Assembly (NCBI GenBank): GCA_016188625.1
Contig: JACPHL010000037.1
Span: forward strand, 1-8,976
Origin: Candidatus Rokuibacteriota bacterium
GTDB lineage: Bacteria; Methylomirabilota; Methylomirabilia; Rokubacteriales; JACPHL01
Reading direction: 5' to 3'
Length of the DNA: 8,976 nucleotides
Under the pieces are notes generated by a model. It was not told where the DNA came from. It saw nothing but the letters and a program-made list of their open reading frames with translations, and did not search any database. The position numbers were made by a program, and so were the translations under genes. Positions 5,143 through 8,976 of the stretch are shown here, piece after piece. The stretch's first letter is position 1, and each line of letters opens with the position of its first letter.

Positions 5143-7566
5143 CTACTCCCGCTTGAGGCTCAGATCCGCCGGCTGGCCGAACGCGGATTCGACGCGGATC
5201 GGCTCGGGGAAGCTGACCCGCGGGAACCGCTCCGGCCCCACCCGCGGCTCCTGCCCCTTGCCCTTCTGGTCGAGCCCCTTCAGGACCTTCTCCGGCGTGA
5301 TCGGGATCTCGTCCACCCGCACCCCGACGGCGTCGTAGACCGCGTTGGCGATCGCCGGGATCAGGGGGAGGAGCGGCACCTGCCCCGCCTCCTTGGCCCC
5401 GAACGGCCCCTCCGGGTCGTTGGTCTCGACCAGGATCGTCCGGATCTCCGGGGTCTCGAGGGTCGTGGGACTCTTGTACTCGAGCATCGAGGGGATCTTG
5501 TGGAGCCCCTTCCGGAAGATCTGCTCCTCCATCAGCGCCTCGCCGAGCCCCATGTAGACCGACCCCTCCACCTGCCCCTCGACCAGGAGCGGGTTGAGCG
5601 CCCGGCCGCCGTCGTGGGCGATCCAGATCTCGAGCGGCCTGACCTCGCCGGTCTCGGGGTCCACCGCCACCTCGGCGACGCAGGCGGTGTAGGAGTAGGC
5701 CGGCGTCGGCCCCACGCCCGCGCCCTTGAACTTCCCGCCCCGCCTCGGCGGTCGATAGGAGCCGGCGGCGGCCAGGGTCCCGTAGGCCGCCTCGGCGAGC
5801 TGGGCGGCCTCGGCGAAGCTCATCCCCCGCTCGGGGTCGTCCCGCAGGTAGACACGGCGGCCGCGCGCCACCAGGCCGGCCGGCGAGACCTCGAGCTTCT
5901 TCGCCGCGGCGTCGAGGAGGAGGCCGCGGAGCTTCTCGGCCGCCTCCTTGGCCGCGTTCCCCATCATCAGGGTCACGCGCGAGGAGTAGCTCCCCAGATC
6001 CACGGGGGTGAGGTCGGTGTCGGCCGTGACCACCCGGATGTCCTCGGGGAGGATCCCCAGGACCTCGGCGACCACGGAGGCGAGGACCGAGTCCGAGCCC
6101 TGGCCGATGTCGATGGAGCCGCAGAAGGCCGCGACCCCGCCGCCCCGGTCGATCTTCACGATGACCCCGGTGTGGGGCATCTCGTTCCAGTAGATCGCGA
6201 GCCCCGCCCCGGTGATGTAGGAGCTGGCCGCGAAGCCCACCCCGCGCCCCGGGGGGAGCCTCCGGTGCTTCTCCCGCCACCCCGAGGCCTCCACGACCCG
6301 GTCGATGCACTCCTCGAGCCCGCAGGTCGTGATGGTCAGGTGGTTGGCGGTCTTGGAGAACGGCTCCACCACCTGCCGCCGGCGCATCTCGGCCGGGTCG
6401 AGGCCGAGCGCCTCGGCGATCTTGTCCAGGTGGACCTCGATGGCGTAGCGCGGCTGGGGGGTCCCGTGGCCGCGCTTGGGGCCGCAGGGGGGCTTGTTGG
6501 TGAAGACCCGGCACCCCTCGAACTTGTAGCGGGGGACCTTGTAGGTGACGGTCTGAAGGGCGCCGGTGTAGAAGGTCGAGGCGACCCCGTAGGAGCCGTA
6601 GGCCCCGCCGTCGAGGATCGAGCGGAAGTGCATCGCCTGGATCGTCCCGTCGCGCGTGACGCCGGTCTTGACCCACATCAGGACCGGGTGGCGGCCGCGG
6701 TGGGCGTAGAAGACCTCCTCCCGGGTCAGGGTGCACTTGACCGGCCGGCCGGTGAGCTGGGCCAGGCGCGCCACGACCAGCTCGTGGCTGAAGGGGTCGG
6801 ACTTCCCCCCGAACCCCCCGCCTACGGGCGTGGCGATGACCCGGACGTGGCTCATGGGGAGCTCGAGGACCTTGGCCAGGGTGCGGTGGACATAGTGGGG
6901 GGTCTGGGTCGAGGACCAGAGGGTGAGCTTCCCGTCGGGGTCCCAGCGGGCGACGGCGGCGTGCTGCTCCATGGGGAGGTGGTTGCTCCCCTCGAAGTAG
7001 AAGAGGTCCTCCCGGATCAGGTCCGCCTCCCGGAACCCCTCCTCGACGTCCCCGAACTCCAGGGAGACGAGCTTGTGGATGTTCGGGCCGTCGCCGTACT
7101 CCTGGATCCGGACCGTCCCCTCGGCCAGGGCCTCCTCGATGGACATGATCGGCGGGAGCGGTTCGTACTCCACCTCGATCAGCTCGGTCGCGCGCTCGGC
7201 CGTCTCCTCGTCCACCGCGGCCACGGCCGCCACCGCGTCGCCGACGTAGCGGACCTTCTCGGTCGAGAGGGCCTCCTCGTCCTGGCTGACCGGGAGGATC
7301 CCGAACTTCACCGGCGGGAAGTCGGCGCCGGTGATGACGGCGAGGACGCCGGGGAGCGCCCGGGCGCGGGAGGTGTCGATCGCCTTGATGCGGGCGTGGG
7401 GGTGCCGGGCCCGGAGGAGCCTGGCGTGGGCCATCCGGGGGAGGATGAGGTCGTCGGCGTACTTCGTCTCGCCGATCACCTTCCCCCAGGCGTCCACCTT
7501 GGGGAGGCGCTTGCCGATGACGGCCAGCTCCTCGGCCCGGCGCGGAGGGGTCTCGACCGGTCCCAT
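5143..7566 (-). CDS. hcrA: 4-hydroxybenzoyl-CoA reductase-type molybdenum subunit (alpha)
   Basis: 807-residue catalytic subunit of a xanthine oxidase family molybdenum enzyme. In its family it carries the molybdopterin cytosine dinucleotide cofactor and reductively removes the para-hydroxyl of 4-hydroxybenzoyl-CoA, yielding benzoyl-CoA. Visible are the N-terminal domain (IGKRLPKVDAWGKVIGETKY, 17-36), PVGGGFGGKSD (247-257), KRGHGTPQPRYA (364-375), IDIGQGSD (485-492) and GPFGAKEAGQVPLLP (720-734). The last motif usually ends with a catalytic glutamate (GxKExGE); here that position is Q729. The start is ATG 7564-7566 with GGGGAGGTGA upstream; 2 nt separate it from the hcrC stop. The frame stays open far upstream to 8925, but that extension crosses hcrC and is not coding. 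The protein is about 40 residues longer than Thauera HcrA (769), through a C-terminal tail rich in Pro and Arg. Other aryl-CoA or hydroxylase substrates remain possible. Confidence 0.93.
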   Translation of the reverse strand: MGPVETPPRRAEELAVIGKRLPKVDAWGKVIGETKYADDLILPRMAHARLLRARHPHARIKAIDTSRARALPGVLAVITGADFPPVKFGILPVSQDEEALSTEKVRYVGDAVAAVAAVDEETAERATELIEVEYEPLPPIMSIEEALAEGTVRIQEYGDGPNIHKLVSLEFGDVEEGFREADLIREDLFYFEGSNHLPMEQHAAVARWDPDGKLTLWSSTQTPHYVHRTLAKVLELPMSHVRVIATPVGGGFGGKSDPFSHELVVARLAQLTGRPVKCTLTREEVFYAHRGRHPVLMWVKTGVTRDGTIQAMHFRSILDGGAYGSYGVASTFYTGALQTVTYKVPRYKFEGCRVFTNKPPCGPKRGHGTPQPRYAIEVHLDKIAEALGLDPAEMRRRQVVEPFSKTANHLTITTCGLEECIDRVVEASGWREKHRRLPPGRGVGFAASSYITGAGLAIYWNEMPHTGVIVKIDRGGGVAAFCGSIDIGQGSDSVLASVVAEVLGILPEDIRVVTADTDLTPVDLGSYSSRVTLMMGNAAKEAAEKLRGLLLDAAAKKLEVSPAGLVARGRRVYLRDDPERGMSFAEAAQLAEAAYGTLAAAGSYRPPRRGGKFKGAGVGPTPAYSYTACVAEVAVDPETGEVRPLEIWIAHDGGRALNPLLVEGQVEGSVYMGLGEALMEEQIFRKGLHKIPSMLEYKSPTTLETPEIRTILVETNDPEGPFGAKEAGQVPLLPLIPAIANAVYDAVGVRVDEIPITPEKVLKGLDQKGKGQEPRVGPERFPRVSFPEPIRVESAFGQPADLSLKRE

Positions 7567-7568
7567 CG

Positions 7569-8048
7569 TCACCTCCCCTGTCGCGCCGCCGCCAGCTCCA
7601 CGGCGTCCAGGATCTTCGTGTAGCCGGTGCAGCGGCAGAGGTTGCCGGCCAGGGCCACGCGGATCGCCTCTCGGCTGGGCCGGGGGTTGTGCTCGAGGAG
7701 GGCCTTGGCGGCCAGGAGGATCCCGGGGGTGCAGTAGCCGCACTGGGCCGCCCCCAGCTCGGCGAAGCTCTGCTGGAGCGGGTGGAGGCGCCCGGCCTGG
7801 GCCATCCCCTCCACCGTGAGGATCTCCCGCCCCTGGCACTCCACGGGGAGGAGGAGGCAGGAGAGGACCGGCTCCCCGTCCAGGAGCACGGTGCAGGTCC
7901 CGCACTCGCCCAGCTCGCAGCCGTGCTTGGTCCCAGTCAGGCCCAGCTCCTCCCGGAGGACCTCCAGGAGGGTCTTGTGGACCGGGGCGAGGACCTGGAC
8001 GTCGTCGCCGTTGACCCGGGGGGTGAGCAGCTCCCGCATCCCCGTCAT
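7569..8048 (-). CDS. hcrC: 4-hydroxybenzoyl-CoA reductase-type [2Fe-2S] subunit (gamma)
   Basis: Small iron-sulfur subunit of the molybdenum enzyme, with two [2Fe-2S] clusters. Using the ATG at 8046-8048 it has 159 residues; Thauera HcrC has 161. The plant-ferredoxin-type cluster is in GCELGECGTCTVLLDG with one more cysteine in LSCLLLP. The C-terminal cluster is bound by AAQCGYCTPGI and GNLCRCTGYTKI (C-x2-C ... C-x-C). The start is uncertain: a TTG at 8058-8060 has GGGGA at a fair distance, the ATG at 8046-8048 has no clear ribosome binding site, and a third choice is the ATG at 8037-8039. All three leave the clusters intact. It is the first gene after the promoter-like sequence at 8086-8115, and its TGA sits inside the ribosome binding site of hcrA (AGGTGACGATG), implying tight coupling. 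Confidence 0.94.
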   Translation of the reverse strand: MTGMRELLTPRVNGDDVQVLAPVHKTLLEVLREELGLTGTKHGCELGECGTCTVLLDGEPVLSCLLLPVECQGREILTVEGMAQAGRLHPLQQSFAELGAAQCGYCTPGILLAAKALLEHNPRPSREAIRVALAGNLCRCTGYTKILDAVELAAARQGR

Positions 8049-8081
8049 CCCATGGAACAATTAATCCCCGATGAAGAGTAT

Positions 8082-8098
8082 ATTCAGTATGAGTGAAT
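8082..8098. promoter_or_regulatory. Inverted repeat ATTCA-N7-TGAAT overlapping the -10 element (candidate operator)
   Basis: A perfect 5-bp inverted repeat with a 7-bp spacer (ATTCAGTATGAGTGAAT on the plus strand) covers the predicted -10 box of the hcr promoter. This AT-rich symmetry stands out in very GC-rich DNA and is placed where a repressor would block transcription. The XRE-cupin protein encoded in the operon is one candidate binder; a MarR, TetR or GntR protein encoded elsewhere is equally possible. Confidence 0.4.
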
Positions 8099-8115
8099 CG
8101 ACCGGGGGCTGTCAA
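8086..8115 (-). promoter_or_regulatory. Sigma70-type promoter for the hcr operon
   Basis: On the minus strand a perfect -35 TTGACA (8110-8115) is followed after 18 bp by CATACT (8086-8091), four of six matches to the -10 consensus. Transcription would start near 8079, giving a leader of about 20-40 nt before hcrC. No other gene start is nearby. A second TATACT (8077-8082) is 27 bp from the -35, too far to pair with it. Confidence 0.55.
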
Positions 8116-8132
8116 GGGGGTGTCGAGGCGGG

Positions 8133-8156
8133 CCCGGTGGGCGACTCCCACCCGGG
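8133..8156 (-). terminator. Hairpin after the secreted protein gene (weak terminator candidate)
   Basis: CCCGGTGGG and CCCACCCGGG can pair around a CGACT loop with one bulged base, 12 nt after the stop of the SnoaL-like gene. There is no T-run after it on the minus strand, so termination would be weak or factor-assisted. The hcr promoter lies just beyond it, which fits a transcription boundary here. Confidence 0.3.
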
Positions 8157-8168
8157 ATCCTGCCGCGT

Positions 8169-8663
8169 TTACCGGCCGGGAAACGGGGGCTGGGGCTCGT
8201 AGTCGAAGCGGAACAGCCGCCACTGCCCCTGGCGCCGGACGAACGTCCACAGATCCCGGTAGTAGTGGTCCCGGCCCCAGCCGTGGAACCGCTGGTTGAT
8301 CTCCACGGCGGCGGTGTGGTTGACGATGTAGATCCGATGGATCCAGTCCTCGAAGCGCACCTGCCCGATCGCCGGGTCCCGAAAGGCGCCCAGGGCCTCG
8401 CTCCTGATGCCGTCGTAATCGAGCATCACGTCGGGGTTGTCCCACGCGCGCTGGGTCGCGTCCGGGGCATAGGCGGACATGATCCGATCCGCGTCCTTGC
8501 GCTCCCAGCCCTCGCCGACGGTCCGGATGAGCCGGACGATCGCCGCCTCGTCGTCGTTCCGCGCGACATACCGGGACGCCGGGACGCCGATCCCGTGATC
8601 GGCCCATCCCGGATGGACAAACCAGAGGTGCGCCAGCACAAAAACGGCCAGGGCCAACATCAT
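8169..8663 (-). CDS. Secreted NTF2/SnoaL-like (DUF4440-type) small protein
   Basis: 164-residue protein with a hydrophobic N-terminus (MMLALAVFVLAHLWFVHPGW, then A-DHG) that looks like a signal peptide cleaved near WA/DHG, followed by an NTF2-like fold. The pattern IVRLIRTVGEGWERKDADRI then MSAYAPDATQRAW, and the later WTFVRRQGQWRLFRFDYEPQ, is typical of SnoaL-like and DUF4440 proteins. The start is set by ATG-ATG at 8658-8663 with GGAGGG immediately upstream; the frame is open further 5' but without ATG close by. The signal peptide lacks a basic residue before the hydrophobic core, whereas the untranslated codons just upstream would encode GRRKKR, so a non-ATG upstream start cannot be excluded. 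Function is unknown. Its lower GC and separate terminator-like hairpin suggest it is not part of the aromatic operon. Confidence 0.75.
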   Translation of the reverse strand: MMLALAVFVLAHLWFVHPGWADHGIGVPASRYVARNDDEAAIVRLIRTVGEGWERKDADRIMSAYAPDATQRAWDNPDVMLDYDGIRSEALGAFRDPAIGQVRFEDWIHRIYIVNHTAAVEINQRFHGWGRDHYYRDLWTFVRRQGQWRLFRFDYEPQPPFPGR

Positions 8664-8854
8664 CCCTCCGCTCCCGGTCTGAGATCTTTTCTTCCGCCGA
8701 CCAACCTGCGTACATCCCAGATCGTCGCACTGGAGGAGCCTGATGTCCAGCGATCCCGGCGCGATTTCGTCTTGACGGGACGGGACGCCTGTAGGTAAAT
8801 GGGCGGTGCGCCGCGCGTCGGCGATCCCGGCCGCGCGGCCGTGAGCCCGAAGAG
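8664..8854. promoter_or_regulatory. Divergent intergenic region between the secreted protein and CoA-transferase genes
   Basis: 191 bp separate two divergently read genes, so promoters for both should lie here. On the plus strand TTGACG (8772-8777) followed after 17 bp by GTAAAT (8795-8800) is a weak candidate for the CoA-transferase gene. A perfect 14-bp palindrome CGGCCGCGCGGCCG (8828-8841) lies 13 nt before that gene's start, and GCGATCCCGGC occurs twice (8750-8760 and 8821-8831). No convincing promoter is visible on the minus strand. Confidence 0.35.
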
Positions 8855-8976
8855 ATGGTGGCATCCTCGAAGCTCGTAACGATGGCCGAGGCGGTCGGGC
8901 GGCACGTCCCGGACGGCAGCTCCATCGTCCTGGGGACCGCCCTGGAGGCCGCGATCCCCTTCGCGGCGGGGCACGA
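8855..8976 (+). CDS. CoA-transferase subunit A family protein, N-terminal fragment (runs off the right edge)
   Basis: The first 40 codons read MVASSKLVTMAEAVGRHVPD, then GSSIVLGTALEAAIPFAAGH. This is the opening of glutaconate/acyl CoA-transferase subunit A-like proteins, which begin with an EAV..V.DG segment and a hydrophobic strand followed by LEAxIPFAAGHE. Members move CoA between acyl groups. The start ATG at 8855-8857 has only AGAG-like purines directly before it; GTG at 8858 is an in-frame alternative. It is divergent from all other genes here. It might serve aromatic or dicarboxylic acid breakdown, but with so little sequence this is only a guess. Confidence 0.75.
   Translation, partial: MVASSKLVTMAEAVGRHVPDGSSIVLGTALEAAIPFAAGH

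Noticed and set aside
128-7623. Very long plus-strand open frames (for example 128-2035, 2045-3412 and 4984-7623) opposite the minus-strand genes
   Set aside because: Their translations are low-complexity Gly/Asp/Glu/Val/Leu/Pro-rich sequence with no recognisable domain, and each lies antisense to a gene with clear motifs. Such frames are expected where third codon positions are nearly all G or C.
3837-8048. Molybdenum genes as xanthine dehydrogenase or aerobic CO dehydrogenase
   Set aside because: The FAD subunit carries the four-cysteine [4Fe-4S] insert with the 16-8-9 spacing of 4-hydroxybenzoyl-CoA reductase, and the neighbours are aryl-CoA genes. The CO dehydrogenase active-site motif is not present in the large subunit.
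8664-8864. Longer version of the secreted protein starting at 8864
   Set aside because: It would bury the signal peptide-like segment inside the protein. ATG-ATG at 8658-8663 has an adjacent GGAGGG and places the hydrophobic segment at the N-terminus.
7567-8925. N-terminal extension of the molybdenum subunit frame up to 8925
   Set aside because: The extra sequence runs through hcrC and the secreted protein gene in another frame and resembles nothing. ATG 7564-7566 with GGGGAGGTGA gives a proper HcrA start.
1-8976. CRISPR arrays, tRNA or rRNA genes, insertion sequences, prophage
   Set aside because: I looked for regular repeats, cloverleaf-like stretches, transposase-like proteins and terminal inverted repeats and saw none.

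Overview
This is a very GC-rich window (about 70% by eye) with short intergenic gaps. It probably comes from a soil or subsurface bacterium. Candidatus Rokubacteria/Methylomirabilota or a deltaproteobacterial lineage would fit, but this is a guess from composition and gene style; there is no rRNA or marker gene. Nearly the whole window is one minus-strand transcription unit, read from about 8080 down past position 1. A secreted small protein gene lies upstream of it, and a divergent CoA-transferase gene starts at the right edge.

Layout, read 5'->3' on the minus strand. A sigma70-like promoter near 8086-8115 is followed by hcrC (iron-sulfur subunit) and hcrA (molybdenum subunit) of a 4-hydroxybenzoyl-CoA reductase-type enzyme. 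Next comes a small AT-richer antitoxin-like gene, and then hcrB (FAD subunit carrying the four extra cysteines of a [4Fe-4S] cluster). Further down are an AhpD/carboxymuconolactone-decarboxylase-like protein, an XRE-cupin regulator, a 264-residue crotonase, a short BoxB-like diiron benzoyl-CoA oxygenase, and the first 235 residues of a benzoate-CoA ligase. Genes overlap or are 2-9 nt apart through most of this run, so it reads as an operon for CoA-dependent aromatic acid breakdown.

A plausible working order is as follows. The ligase activates (hydroxy)benzoate to the CoA ester. The molybdenum enzyme removes a ring hydroxyl from 4-hydroxybenzoyl-CoA. The BoxB-like protein epoxidises benzoyl-CoA, and the crotonase acts on a later ring-derived CoA thioester. 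This joins an enzyme best known from anaerobic pathways to an oxygen-dependent one. The usual BoxA reductase and large BoxC lyase are not in the window.

The strongest unusual signal is the AhpD-like gene at 3253-3840. It is interrupted by one in-frame TGA exactly where the family has its peroxidatic cysteine (C-H-Y-TGA-T-E-A-H). The same frame then continues for 113 well-conserved codons. An 8-bp hairpin with a GUG triloop begins 9 nt after the TGA, as expected for a bacterial SECIS element. I read this as a selenocysteine-containing peroxidase-like protein inside an aromatic degradation operon. A second oddity is the antitoxin-like gene between hcrA and hcrB: it ends TAA-ATG in the same frame as hcrB, and hcrB seems to have an altered N-terminus.
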